64,000 nt of DNA from Sabellastarte sp. h YS-2021 (GCA_964017235.1 OZ024928.1:868001-932000); one strand, 5' to 3'. Counted from the first letter of the stretch, positions 10,746 through 21,680 are shown. The notes: generated from the letters alone by a model not told the origin. Translations and numbers: made by a program.

Positions 10746-11178
10746 ACCTTTGGGTCTCTCTTTTGATGCAGATTAAGCACTGTTAAAGTCATATTAGAAT
10801 TTATTAAGAATTTTACTTTCATAACTTCCCATTGTAAGAGATAGAATTTCATCAAGTGAGCCACAGATTTTGCTCCAACACCACACATAAGCATTCATTA
10901 AATGTATTACCACTTCTATATGCATGGTAATATTCAAACCATCTAAACCATAATTTGGCCATGCAGATGTAGATAAAGAGGGTTGAATTTTAGTTTGCTG
11001 ATTAATGCTGTCATCTTGTTATTGAATTATCTTGTTTTAATACTTCATCTTTATATGCATGATCTTTCTTTTAAACATTATTTGGACCTTTATATAACTG
11101 ACAGTGCTCTGAAAGTATCCTAAAGTTTATACTGATACAGTACTTCTGTATCTCATGGTGTTGAAAATATTTCCCTAG
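10746..11178. other. Right arm of the AGCCC-family element, no gene
   Basis: Non-repetitive 3' part of the element. Its second half is shared with 14.96-15.27 kb, for example TTTGCTGATTAATG and TTTATATAACTGACA. Confidence 0.5.
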
Positions 11179-11246
11179 GCTGTGGGGTACGGGCATCTCT
11201 GATGCTATTTTTTTATAGGTGAACTTGTATATACTACAGTCAGTCT

Positions 11247-11545
11247 GTGAAGCTAGTCATAATACATATGCTTACATTGTGTACACATAACACCTGTGTG
11301 TTCACATTGTATGTTTACATTGTATGCAAACATAACATCTGTATGTTTACGTTAAATATGGATCACACCGATATGATTATATTGTATACACCTATCACAC
11401 CTGTATGTTTACATTGTATACACCTATCACACCTGTATGTTTACATTGTATACACCTATCACACCTGTATGTTTATATTGTATACACACATCACACCTGT
11501 ATGTTTACATTGTATACACACATCCCACCTGTATGTTTATATTGT
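11247..11545. repeat. ~30-32 bp minisatellite
   Basis: About nine copies of a unit like GTATGTTTACATTGTATACA followed by CNCATCACACCT. A related array at 15470-15785 also follows an AGCCC-family 3' end. Confidence 0.85.
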
Positions 11546-11559
11546 GTATGTTACAGTAA

Positions 11560-11695
11560 ATGTGCGAAATCAGTAAATACGTGTATTTACTGAAATTTTC
11601 AGTAAATACGTGTATTTACTGATTTGGTCAGTAAGTATGCGTATTCCCTGAAAATTTTAGTAAATATGCGTATTTACTGATTTTTTTGTCCATTG
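11560..11695. repeat. Cluster of perfect and near-perfect palindromes
   Basis: Two 22-base perfect palindromes with arms CAGTAAATAC (11571-11592 and 11600-11621) are followed by two imperfect versions up to about 11680. The cluster opens with TATGTTACAGTAAATGTG, close in form to the start of the TIR element at 4820. It may be an isolated end of a related family. Confidence 0.7.
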
Positions 11696-11944
11696 TATTT
11701 ACTAAAATCGTCATGAAGACTTTATATCTTAAATAGTTGGGTGTTATCTGCTGTGTCTTCTTATTAACAGTTATTTAAAACTTTAAATGGCTTTGTCTTA
11801 TTCAAAGTTCGATACTTGTTTACAATCCAGCACTGAGATAACTATTTAACATCACTTATAATTTGAAAAGAATTGCATGTGATATACAATAAAAATTTGT
11901 AATATTTTTTTTCCATTGAAAATAAAATGTAACGTAAATAAACA

Positions 11945-12170
11945 ATTTTGTTGTGCTACAATAGCTTACCATGTGGGACTGATTGCTGTTCTTGGATGGC
12001 CGCAGGCCCAGCCAACATCTAAGAAAAATAAACATTTACAGTGGTCTCTGGAACTCTACGAGATCTCTTCCTACTTTCTTGTTGACTGTGTGTTTTAGTA
12101 ACTTCTGTTATAAACAGATATATTTTCTTCTATTTCTCAGCACATACGTATTGTTGGATGTTGATTTTTA
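11945..12170 (+). mobile_element. DIRS-like terminal fragment (left end and leader)
   Basis: Begins TTGTGCTACAATAGCTTACC, then ATGTGGGACTGA, and continues through a leader shared with 19.32-19.58 kb (CTGTTCT, GGATGGCCG, TCTAAGAAAAATA, CACATACGTATTGTTGGATG). No coding part follows. It is a relic end of the DIRS family present in this window. Confidence 0.7.
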
Positions 12171-12180
12171 GCCATTTTTT

Positions 12181-12610
12181 AGCCAGGATGGGCGGGTGGC
12201 GGGAAAAAGTTTGTCCGGGCTGTATCTCAGAAACCGTAAGGTGTAGGAAGTTGATACTTGGTAGAGACTTTGGTTAGGGGGTTGCAGGTGTGTAACGTCA
12301 TGGTGTGACCTTGATTTGACATTTAATTTTTGCTGTAGGGACCTTGTCCTGTAAAATATTGTCTGGGCAATATCTCTGAAACCGTAAAGTGTAGCAAGTT
12401 GACACTTGGTAGGGACATTCCTTAGTGGTTGTAGATGTAAAACATCATGGTGTGATCTTGATTTGACCTTGTCATAGTGACCATGAGTTTTTAAATCTTT
12501 TTCGGGCTATTTCTTATATTCCGTAAGGTGTAGAAGGTTGACACTTGCTAGGGACATTGGTTGCAGGATGTAGGTGTGATCATGGTGTGACCTTTAACTT
12601 TGGCTCTGCC
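12181..12610. repeat. Worn S2 satellite, about 3 units
   Basis: Starts GGGCGGGTGGCGGGAAAAAG, the same sequence that precedes the S2 array at 9.28 kb, then three diverged units of ~145 bp. No element end is visible on the right. Confidence 0.75.
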
Positions 12611-13069
12611 AAAGTGTGTTTGTTTTTCACCTGCCGTATTTGAGGCAGGTTTCTCTTATGACTAAGATATATGGATTGCTGCAACTGATTATTAAGCGTC
12701 CCACAAGGGACGCTTGTTTGTGTATGGGAGACCTTCAGGCTCCGCCTGCTCCGCATTTTGTTTTCCTTATAACTCTGTAACCGTTAGGCGGATTCTTTTC
12801 AAATTTGGCAGGTTTAGGCAGTAGCCTTGGGGAATTTTTTTGGAATATGCTGCAGTGACATTTCAACCAATCAGAGAGGTCACATGACCAAAAATGTCTT
12901 TTTTTGATGGGGAAGATTGTCCGGATGATAACTTGAAAGGAATTTTATCAATTCACCTGAAACTTGGCAAATACATTCATTCTATTAAAATCTGGAAGTC
13001 ATTAGATTTTGGCATTGATTGGTTAAGAAATGGCCAAGTAATTAATGATTAATTAATCATTATGAATTT

Positions 13070-13510
13070 TCCAAAATAAGGAAAACACAAAAATGCTTAT
13101 ATCTCGAAAACCGTGCTAGATAGAGCGATTTCGACGAAATTTTTGACTCGCATGGTATCTCTCCAGAGTAGTTATCCCGATTTTCAAAAAATTTTAGTCT
13201 CGCCAAAAATGGCGGCCATTTTGAATTTTCGAATTTTTCACAAAAATTGCAAAACATAAAAATGCTTATATCTCGAAAACCGTACTAGGTAGAGCGATTT
13301 CGACGAAATTTTTGATCCACAGGGTATCTCTGCAGAGTAGCCATGCCAATTTTCAAAAAAAATTTGTCCTGCCAAAAATGGCGGCCATTTTGAATTTTCG
13401 AATTTTTGCGCAAAAATTGCAAAACACAAAAATGCTAATACCTGGAAAACCGTGCTCGAACGATTTCGACGAAATTTTTGATCTTCAGGGTATCTGCAGA
13501 GCAGCTATCC
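13070..13510. repeat. ~175 bp satellite (family S3), left block of element A
   Basis: Units contain TATCTCGAAAACCGTGCTAG, GCGATTTCGACGAAATTTTT, CAGGGTATCTCTGCAGAGTA and AAAATGGCGGCCATTTTGAA. A second S3 block follows at about 14440-14800 on the other side of the S4 array. Confidence 0.88.
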
Positions 13511-14430
13511 CAAAGAGCTTTCACTCGGTGAAGTATCAGACCCATAGCTAATTATTCACCTACTCAAAATGAGTAAATGCTAGTTGCGGATACCCAATTT
13601 TTATCAAATAACTCATTCATCTACTTTTGGGAGAGCTTTCACATGGTGAAGTTTCAGACCCGTAGATAATTACTCACCTACTCAAAATGAGTAAATGCGA
13701 ATTATCTCTTAAAAGTATTGCAGATAGCCAATTTTTCTCAAATAACTCATTCACCTACTTTTGGAAGAGCTTTCACATGGTGAAGTTTCAGACCCATAGC
13801 TAATTACTCACCTACTCAAAATGAGTAAATGCTTATTATCTATCAAAGTATTGCAGATAGCCAATTTTTCTCAAATAACTCATTCACCTACTTTTGGGAG
13901 AGCTTTCACTCGGTGAAGTTTCAGACCTGTAGCTAATTGTTCACCTACTCAAAATGAGTAAATGCTAATTATCTGTAAAAGTGTTGCAGATACCCAATTT
14001 TTATCAAATAATTCATTCATCTACTTGTGGGAGAGCTTTCACATGGTAAAGTTTCAGACCCGTAGATAATTACTCACCTACTCAAAATGAGTAAATGCTA
14101 ATTATCTCTAAAAGTATTGCAGATAGCCAATTTTTCTCAAATAACTCATTCACCTACTTTTGGAAGAGCTTTCACATGGTGAAGTTTCAGACCCATAGCT
14201 AATTACTCACCTACTCAAAATGAGTAAATGCGAATTATTGCAGATACCCAATTTTTATCAAATAACTCATTCATCTACTTTTGGGAGAACTTCCACTTGG
14301 TGAAGTTCCAGACCCGTAGATAATTACTCACCTACTCAAAATGAGTAAATGCTAATTATCTCTTAAAAGTATTGCAGATAGCCAATTTTTCTCAAATAAC
14401 TCATTCACCTACGTTTGGAAGAGCTTTCAC
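13505..14430. repeat. ~136 bp satellite (family S4) in element A, about 7 units
   Basis: Units contain ACTCACCTACTCAAAATGAG, GTATTGCAGATAGCCAATTT, ACTCATTCACCTACTTTTGG and GAGCTTTCACNTGGTGAAGT. Larger arrays of the same family lie at 38110-41700 and 57170-58520. Confidence 0.88.
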
Positions 14431-14954
14431 ACACAAAAATGAAAAATTGTGAATATCTCGGAAAAGCTCTTTCTTCTCCTTTAATGCTTGGCGGGAGATA
14501 CACACCGTGGCAGTGGTCTTGTTTTCAAAAATTTTTGTCTCACCAAAAATGGTGGCGATTTTGATTTTTCGAAGTTTTTGCAAAACACAAAAATGCTTAT
14601 ATCTCGAAAACCGTGCTAGATGGACCAAATTCAACAAAATTTTTGACCTGCTGGATATCTCTGCAGAGTAGCCATGCCAATTTTCACAATATTTTTGTCT
14701 CGCCAAATATAGCGGCCATTTTGAATTTTTGAATTTTTTACAAAAATTGCAAAACACAAAAATGCTTATATCTTGAAAACCGTGCTACATAGAGCAGACT
14801 GCGCTGACTTTGGTTGCCACAACAGTATAAGGCTAGAAACGGAGCATTTTCTTAATACTTTAGCACTCACCTTTATATCCTTTTCGGGACGCTTTGTTTT
14901 TGCTATGCAAAAACATTAACTTTTTTTTTTGCGAGCGATCCTCTAGTTATATGT

Positions 14955-15275
14955 ACTTTTACATATTTGTGCTTTTTCCATTGACAGTTATTCCCCAGTT
15001 AATAAATTTTACAGCTTCATAATTTTAGTTTGCTGATTAATGGTGTCATCTTGCTATCAATTGTGTTGTTTTAATACCTTATGTTTACATATATTTTTTT
15101 TCTTAGGAGTTATTTTCTCCTGTTAAGCATTCATTCAAGCTTTATATAACTGACACTGCTCTGAAAGTATCAAAATTTTTGCACTGTTTCACTACTTCTA
15201 TATCTTATGGTGTTGAAAACTATTTCCCCAGGCTGTGGGGTACAGGTTTCTCTGATGCTATTTTTTGACAAAGTG
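14955..15275 (+). mobile_element. 3' fragment of an AGCCC-family Helentron-like element
   Basis: About 310 bp matching 10.96-11.21 kb, ending AGGCTGTGGGGTACAGG then a degraded copy of the terminal hairpin (TCTCTGATGC) and a T run. The left part is missing: element A ends at 14946 immediately before it. Confidence 0.7.
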
Positions 15276-15469
15276 TTAACCAGTAGAAAGCCTAATATAA
15301 TGACATTTTCAATAACCGGTACTTAAATATTCTTTGCGGATTTCATCATTTCTACCTAAACAAAACAAAATGCTGTATATCAGTTTACCGTTCACACCAC
15401 TAATTAATGTAGTTATCAAAAAATGTATGATACATGTCACTATAAAAAAATAAAATTAAAAATAATTAC

Positions 15470-15785
15470 ATTGAATACACATATATGTTTATAATGTATA
15501 CACATATCACACATATATGACTATGTTGAATACACATATCACACATATATAACTATGTTGAATACACATATCACACGGATATAACTATGTTGATTACACA
15601 TATCACACCTGGACATTAACATTGTCAACACATGTAACACCTCTGTGTTTATATTGAATACACATATCACACGTGTATGTTTATATTGAATACACACATC
15701 ACAGCTGTATGTTTTCATTGTATACACATATCACATGTACAGATTACACTTATATACATTGTATAAACATTTGACACCCGTATGT
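15470..15785. repeat. ~30 bp minisatellite, second array
   Basis: Units such as TTGAATACACATATCACAC and TATGTTTATATTGAATACA, diverged from the array at 11.25-11.55 kb but plainly related. The 190 bp between the element end and this array is plain AT-rich sequence. Confidence 0.8.
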
Positions 15786-15799
15786 TTACTTTCTCACAG

Positions 15800-15868
15800 G
15801 TATCCACGTATAAACAGAGAGTCACTGCTTCCCATTGCCCGAAGTGTCAGTGCTTCTAACCACGAGGG
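15800..15868 (+). CDS. Candidate host exon, 69 nt (unidentified protein)
   Basis: A pyrimidine-rich acceptor (TTTACTTTCTCACAG, ends 15799) and a strong donor GTAAGT (15869-15874) bound a 69-base segment. One frame is open: one base, 22 codons, two bases over. It reads Y-P-R-I-N-R-E-S-L-L-P-I-A-R-S-V-S-A-S-N-H-E, a Ser-rich, protein-like string; the other frames have early stops. The leftover two bases join the next candidate exon (16412-16447) with the frame kept open. Both lengths are multiples of three, so either could be skipped without shifting the frame. I cannot name the protein. The minisatellite ends just before it, so it would lie between repeat-filled introns. Confidence 0.5.
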
Positions 15869-16411
15869 GTAAGTCCAGGTCATGTGACATGACACACATA
15901 TAGCCATTCAGGGCTTACTCTAGAAGCATTATAGCTATAAAAAAGCTCTAACTTATTGACATATGAACTTCACTGTTGCACTGTTGATAATACTGGTTTA
16001 TGGCTTAAACCTCTCCCTATAAATGCTTAAATATTGCGCTTAAACATAGTCGTCCTTGTGAGGCATACACATCAGTCTTGTCCTTTGTGGGTCTGTCATT
16101 TATTCTACAATGCAGAGTAAACATCACACACGATCGTCAACAGGTTTTTTTTTGCTGAACTACAGTGTGTACCAGATGGTGGTCAGATTTTCCATCATTC
16201 ATTACATCTGCATAATTTAGGAGGGGTGAAGTAGAACTTGTAACAAAATAGCTTGGCTTTCCACTAATTCATAAAAGTTTGAGATTTACTCCTTGTAAAT
16301 CTTGTACGGAGACATTTGTGCTTGTGTTGAGCACTTGAAGCTGTGAATGTGAGTGATGATATGCTGTGAGTGGAGAACATGCCTAAGTGTCAGGTAACTT
16401 GTGTGTTTCAG
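15869..16411. other. Probable intron sequence between the two candidate exons
   Basis: Non-repetitive, no open frame of note. It ends in a good acceptor, CTTGTGTGTTTCAG. A donor-like CAGGTAACT at 16391 has no convincing exon upstream. Confidence 0.35.
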
Positions 16412-16447
16412 GTCAGCTATGCGTTCTGACGGGACCTCCAATGAATG
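16412..16447 (+). CDS. Candidate host micro-exon, 36 nt
   Basis: Acceptor TTGTGTGTTTCAG ends at 16411 and a donor GTAATC starts at 16448. With the two bases carried from the 15800-15868 exon, the frame reads G-S-A-M-R-S-D-G-T-S-N-E and leaves two bases. It is Ser/Thr-rich, like the preceding exon. The donor is weaker than the upstream one. A perfect TACTAAC branch-point motif followed by an acceptor CAG lies just downstream (about 16485-16500), with a short frame that soon stops, so a nearby terminal exon is possible. Short and unsupported by homology; treat as a hypothesis. Confidence 0.4.
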
Positions 16448-16619
16448 GTAATCTGTTTAGTTATGTTTGTTTTATAGTCACCTACTAACTGTGTTGTTCC
16501 AGTAAAATCCACCATTTAACATTCACTTATTCAAGTCACTTCCAGTAAAAGCACTCTGCTGTTTTATTGTGTCACCAGCATTTATGCTGCATGGCATATA
16601 GGGATAGCTTTGTCACCTC

Positions 16620-17206
16620 ATTTTGTGGTGTCATCGTCTGTCGTCATCACACTTTCTATTCTGGACAGTATCTCAAAAATGGTTTGTCAGATTTACTCCC
16701 AGTAGTAACATACTTATATTGAGTTTTAGTTTTTTCTTTTCCAGACAGTATCTCAAAAATGGCTTGATGGATTCAATTTAAATTTGGCATGTGGTTGAAA
16801 CTGGTTTTCAAGGTGTGTCCTATTCTAAGGTGACCTTAAACTCCCAGTAGTAACATATTTATATTGAGGTTAAGGTTTTTCGTTTCTGGACAGTATCTAA
16901 AAAATGGTTGATGGATTCAATTCAAATTTGGTATGTGGTTGTAACTGGTTTTCAAGGTGTGCCATATTTTAAGGTGACCTTAAACTCCCACATATTAAAT
17001 AGTTATGTTGAGTTTACTTTTTTATTTTTCCATAGAGTATACTGAAAATAACTTGATAAATTTCATTCAAATTTTGCGTGTATATGTAACTGACCATAGA
17101 TAAGTGTCAAAGAATAAGGTATCCTTAAACTCCCATTAATAACAGAATTAATGAATTAATAAATTTATTTCAAATTTTGCGTGTATATGTAACTGACGAT
17201 AGATAA
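16620..17206. repeat. ~145-150 bp satellite (family S12), left block
   Basis: Units contain ACAGTATCTCAAAAATGG, GATTCAATTTAAATTTGGCA, TGGTTTTCAAGGTGTGCC and AAGGTGACCTTAAACTCCCA. The family continues after the LTR at 18202-19100 and recurs at 52491-53245. Confidence 0.8.
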
Positions 17207-17210
17207 GTGT

Positions 17211-18197
17211 TGTAGCCGGGTTCTGGTGTGAAAGAGTTGGGTTTAACCCAATATTGAAACTACCCTTTCAAATTCAAAATACAGTTTATTAATAATTATA
17301 AAATGAAATTCTGTTGTTCACTGTATGAAACTTTGTTACTGAAACTAAATATCTGCCACGCGGGTCTTTTAACAACAACTTTAAAATATTTTCATAACTT
17401 GGGATCTCTCCAGAGAACTACAGTCTTTGTAGCAGATAACTACACTCTTGCTACCTTGTTGGTCTAGTCAAAGTCTGGAAGTGCCCCCAGATCAACAGAG
17501 GACAGACCTTATATAGACATATCTGCAAGATTTTGTCTTAACTGAGGTGACACTCAGTCGCCTAACTAACAAACTTTAATAAACCATAATTCACACATAT
17601 ATTAATCATTTGATTAATTGAATTTATATCACAAATTACATAAAGTAAAATCATTTAACTAAAATGTCTAATAAACAATAAATGTAATGAATAGATAATA
17701 ATTATTTAAAAACATTTTGAAAAACCTTACCAAATACTAAAAGTTAAAAATGTATGTCAATCAAGATTTATATGAATTTATTGGCTTGTTTGTCAGAAAT
17801 ATGAAAGAAACCTCTAATTGCAATTTTATTTTAATCCACTCAGTTCAACTCCATGTTCTTTTGTCTAAAAGTTTGTCCTAGCTTAATTTAGAAACTTGTT
17901 TACCTGGAATATATATCGAGTAAATATTTAATGACAGCTTACTTGCTTCACCCCTACTGTTTCTCTAGTAGATTGCCCTAGTTTGATTTCTAAATTTGCA
18001 AACATATGTAAGCATATTGTACAACAGTTCAATTGGTTCATTACTTCATACATTTTAATCAATCTCTGGTCTTTAAAATGACACTGTTTAGTGCAACTGT
18101 TATCATCTTGAATCCTAGCATTTTAAATAAATATACCTTCTAAAATTATTAATATAAATTATACAAAAATTAATACATAACATTTCACCATGTTACA
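17211..18197. mobile_element. Solo LTR (unassigned LTR retrotransposon)
   Basis: A 987 bp block starting TGTAGCC and ending GTTACA (TGTA/TACA ends) splits the S12 satellite. GTGT flanks it on both sides (17207-17210 and 18198-18201), a four-base target duplication. A TATATAG motif and AATAAA-type signals are present. There is no internal coding region, so it is a fossil left by LTR-LTR recombination. Clade and strand are not settled. Confidence 0.65.
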
Positions 18198-19106
18198 GTG
18201 TCAATAAGGTGACCTTAAACTCCCATTAATAACAGAATTAGATTCGCTTTAAGTTTGGCAATTTTTGAACAGTATTTCAAATACTATGCAATTCTAGGCA
18301 TGTTTCACTGGGGGATGTAGCAAACTTTAAATAGAACCTTCAGGAAAAGATTACCTTAAGCTCCTTACCTTAAACTAACATTGACTTTAAGGTTGGGACA
18401 ATTGTTTTGGTGTTTGGAAGATATTTGATGTGCTAATTGAGATTTATTTTATTAATAATCATCATGTATGTGTATTTAGACAAAAAGAAAAAGGTCTCTT
18501 TTATAAGATTACAATAATTTGCTGATATTTTAGAAACTTATGAGTTTCAGTTTTTAACAGTTTGATGTCACTCAGTTGCGATGGATCACATATGACACTG
18601 TTTAGTGCAACTGTTATCATCTTGAATCCTAGCATTTTAAATAAATATACCTTCTAAAATTATTAATATAAATTATACAAAAATTAATACATAACATTTC
18701 ACCATGTTACAGTGTCAATAAGGTGACCTTAAACTCCCATTAATAACAGAATTAGATTCGCTTTAAGTTTGGCAATTTTTGAACAGTATTTCAAATACTA
18801 TGCAATTCTAGGCATGTTTCACTGGGGGATGTAGCAAACTTTAAATAGAACCTTCAGGAAAAGATTACCTTAAGCTCCTTACCTTAAACTAACATTGACT
18901 TTAAGGTTGGGACAATTGTTTTGGTGTTTGGAAGATATTTGATGTGCTAATTGAGATTTATTTTATTAATAATCATCATGTATGTGTATTTAGACAAAAA
19001 GAAAAAGGTCTCTTTTATAAGATTACAATAATTTGCTGATATTTTAGAAACTTATGAGTTTCAGTTTTTAACAGTTTGATGTCACTCAGTTGCGATGGAT
19101 CACATA
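18079..19106. repeat. 514 bp tandem duplication, two apparently identical copies
   Basis: The sequence from about 18081 recurs from 18595 with the same order, including the last ~117 bp of the solo LTR and a large piece of S12 satellite. I saw no difference between copies by eye. It is either very recent or an assembly artefact. Confidence 0.85.
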
Positions 19107-19205
19107 TAGGACCAGAATCGTCATCACATTTTGTTTCTGAAAAATATGTCAAAAATTGCTTGTAGGATAAAATTGCAAATTTAATAAGTAAATTAAATTT
19201 TTTAT

Positions 19206-19318
19206 AAGTTAATACCCTATCCAATGGACAATTGCTAATCCGGTCAGCGCAGACCGGCTCGCTAAATGACAGAAAAAGCTGTCCTGTGTTTCCACCCGCC
19301 AGGCCGGCCTAGTACTGT
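19206..19318. repeat. ~110 bp segment with an inverted copy at 52.37-52.49 kb
   Basis: Contains CCTATCCAATGGACAATTG, AATCCGGTCAGCGCAGACCG, TGTCCTGTGTTTCCA and GGCCGGCCTAGTACTGTGC. The reverse complement lies at 52373-52490. Both copies sit between S12 satellite and a DIRS 5' end. Confidence 0.75.
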
Positions 19319-19319
19319 G

Positions 19320-19575
19320 CTTTTATTGCGCTACTATAGCTTACCATGTGGGACTGAATGCTGTTCTCGGATGGCCGTCAAGGCATCAGGCCAACGTCTA
19401 AGAAAAATAGACATTTATAGTTGGCCGTAGCCTCAAGTTGTCATCATGTGATAACCTTTGACCTTTCGTCCTACTTTCTCGTTGGCCGTTTGGATATGTA
19501 GTGTGTATTATTTACACAGATGTTTTCATCTATTTCTCAGCAAATACGTATTGTTGGATGTTAATTTTTGGTCTT
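19320..19575 (+). mobile_element. DIRS-like terminal fragment (left end and leader)
   Basis: Starts TTTTATTGCGCTACTATAGC, TTACCATGTGGGACTGAATG, then the leader also seen at 11.95 kb, ending near TACGTATTGTTGGATGTTA. No coding part follows; the sequence passes into the LINE 3' region. Confidence 0.72.
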
Positions 19576-19843
19576 TTCATTTATTATATTTCATAGATTA
19601 TTCTGTAGAATTTTTGTTTTGACAGGATAAGTATTTTCCTCATTTTGTTCGTGTTTTGAGCTTTCCTTGGTTCAGGTTTTTGCACCTACGTCTTTTATTG
19701 CGTTTAAAATGTCCACCCACCAAACGAATAAAGACAAACCGAGATCTGGCAAGTGTAGGCATTTTTGCTTCCCATTTGACACACATAATTACTGCCCATA
19801 CATATTTTAATAGTTTCTATCATTTAGAATTTCATAACTTGTT

Positions 19844-20767
19844 TTACTGTGTGTTAGCCAGCTGTACATGCACTAGATCTTTGACCAGCGCCCATTTCCT
19901 CAGGAATTTGGGCAGTTGTGAATTTATAGTGGCTAAATACTCTTGCTCTATATATATTTGATATAATTTATGGGAAAAAGCCGTAGTATTAAAAACTGAT
20001 CCTTTTCGTGCTACTTCGAAAATATAGTCTTTTAGTAAAATTAGCAATATATTGAAAGTCTCAGAGTGGTTGCGGACTTGGATTATTCCCAACAAAACTT
20101 CCTCAATGGTGAACTGACATGTAATACCTGTGAGGGACTCAATCCATCTATAAATTTTGGGCAGGAATTCTTTTACTTTGACACAATTGAAGAAAAGGTG
20201 TTCAATAGTTTCCTCACAGAACCCACAGTTTCTGCAAAGGTTAGTTTCTGTTTTAGACATTTTAAAGAGCAAGCTCCTAGTTCCAAGGATTTGATGAATT
20301 ATTCGATATTGAAGCCGAACAAGGTCATTATCCCTAATCAGTTCAAAACAAATGGTGAATATTTTTTTCCATTCTACAATGGAAAAACATTTTGAGAGTG
20401 CTTTAGACCATTTCCTCTGGTATTCTTCAAGGTTATTTGTAATTACTCGCTCAACTAAAAGATTGTAAAATATTTTGGTCCATTTTTGATTTTTACTTAA
20501 TAATCCTATCAACATAGGTCGGATTGGTTTTAAAACTGGTCCAGTAATCTTAAATTTTTTAAGATAATTTGTCAACCCTGTCTTTAATCTGTAATAGTCT
20601 AGGAAGTTACAATGGTTTCGAGAGTACTCTACCAGCTCATCACAAGATGAAACTTGTGCATCTATATTACAAACATCTGCGATAAGTATACAACCGTTTA
20701 CATACATATTTTTCAGAAAGAAAGCCGACTTCGAAATGTCTGGGTTATACCACAATGGCATATTCAT
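19844..20767 (-). pseudogene. LINE ORF2 C-terminal region
   Basis: Open for 307 codons. It contains CRNCGFCEETIEHLFFNC, the Cys/His knuckle typical of L1/Tx1 ORF2 C-termini, preceded by a basic, Leu/Ile-rich stretch (SKALSKCFSIVEWKKIF). The stop near 19844 looks natural. About 250 bp of 3' UTR follow; no clear A tail remains where the LINE meets the DIRS fragment at ~19.58 kb. The frame joins the palm/thumb part just upstream (20936-21163), so it is the end of the same ORF2. Confidence 0.85.
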
Positions 20768-21680
20768 TGGTTCTCTGAAAGTGATTACTTCTAATATTTG
20801 TTGCCAATTGGTTAGAAGATCGTACTAAAATTTATTGCTTACATTATTTAGTTTCTTGTGCCATAGTGAGCCCATCTCTAAATATTTTTTTTACTGCCTA
20901 CATTATACTCAGTTAAAGTTGATCATTGTGAATCACTATCGGCCAAGTATCTTTTTACCCAGGTTAATTGCAGGGCATCTATAAATGTTCCCAAATCTTA
21001 TCATTTTAAGACCTCCCTGCTTATAAGGTTTATTAATTATGGTACGCTTTGTTTTTTCCGGCTTATTGGTCCAAATGAATTTATAGAAGATGGAATTAAT
21101 TTGCTTAATGTCAGATGCAAGAGGCTTTGGTAGGATGGTAAAAAGATGAATAAATTTTGGCAATATTAATGTTTTGAGAATATTAATTCTGCTAATTGGG
21201 GTAGTGTATCTGATTCCAAAAGTTTAACCTCTTTGGAATTTCATCAACAATTACACTGTAGTTTAAATTCGGAATAGCTGCTAATTCTGTAGAAAATTTA
21301 ACCCCTAATAAATTAAAGGTGGTTGAACCCCACCTTATATTTTTATCAATATTTAGTTTATCTTTCGAACCTCGCTTTTTCCCAATCCATATAACTTGAG
21401 TTTTATCAGTATTAACAATCATATCAGAGTAATTACCAAATATTTCTAATGTGTTTAATGCTGACTGGAGGGGGCCACACTCGCCATTTAGTATCAAAGT
21501 AGTGCGTCAGCAAACTTGGTTACTTTGATCTCCTTGCCTTTGACACTTATGCCTTTAATATTCTGGTTGGATTCAGTCATTACATACAAAACCTGGGCGC
21601 ATATCCGAAAAAGGTATACAGACAGAGGGTCTCCGTGTCTACAGCCCCGCTCAATTTTAACTTTTTATGTCGTCACTCTG
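20768..21680 (-). pseudogene. LINE ORF2 reverse transcriptase, palm and thumb
   Basis: In order on the minus strand: KIERGCRHGDPLSVYLF (RT block 4; usually RGCRQGDPLS), the catalytic box as KFADALL where FADDxx is expected, LNTLEIFGNYSDMIVNTDKT (block 6) and, at 20936-21163, LPKPLASDIKQINSIFYKFI with KPYKQGGLKMI (thumb). The change in the FADD box and several frame breaks mean no active enzyme. The N-terminal RT blocks lie across the insertion at 21.68-24.18 kb. Confidence 0.8.

Larger units (their letters stand above)
9220..11218 (+). mobile_element. Helentron-like non-autonomous element, AGCCC-hairpin family
   Basis: The left end is a perfect 18-base palindrome ACAGCCCTTAAGGGCTGT (9225-9242) inside a longer hairpin with CCCC/GGGG flanks. 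The right end has one arm, GGCTGTGGGGTA (11179-11190), then a separate hairpin GCATCTCTGATGC (11193-11205) and a T run. The core is the S2 satellite. The right ~300 bp reappear at 14.96-15.27 kb. There is no coding capacity. Confidence 0.75.
12691..14946 (+). mobile_element. Helentron-like non-autonomous element A (AAGCGTCCC hairpin family)
   Basis: The left end is ATT, then a hairpin with arms AAGCGTCCC/GGGACGCTT (12694-12715). The right end is GGGACGCTT (14886-14894), a perfect hairpin GTTTTTGCTATGCAAAAAC (14896-14914), a T run, GCGAGCGATC and CTAG at 14943-14946. There is no transposase or Rep/helicase. Inside are a ~380 bp unique 5' part (12716-13070), S3 units, an S4 array (13505-14430), and S3 again. 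A subterminal inverted repeat, a separate 3' hairpin and a CTAG end fit the Helentron-associated (HINE/Pearl-type) plan. Element B at 56009-59021 is the same family. Confidence 0.8.

Noticed and set aside
11247-11593. 100-codon frames rich in Thr/Tyr/Val/His at 11.3-11.6 kb
   Set aside because: Translation of the ~30 bp minisatellite.
19656-20395. Plus-strand frames of ~100 codons at 19.66-20.40 kb
   Set aside because: Antisense of the LINE C-terminal region, which has a clear Cys/His knuckle on the minus strand.
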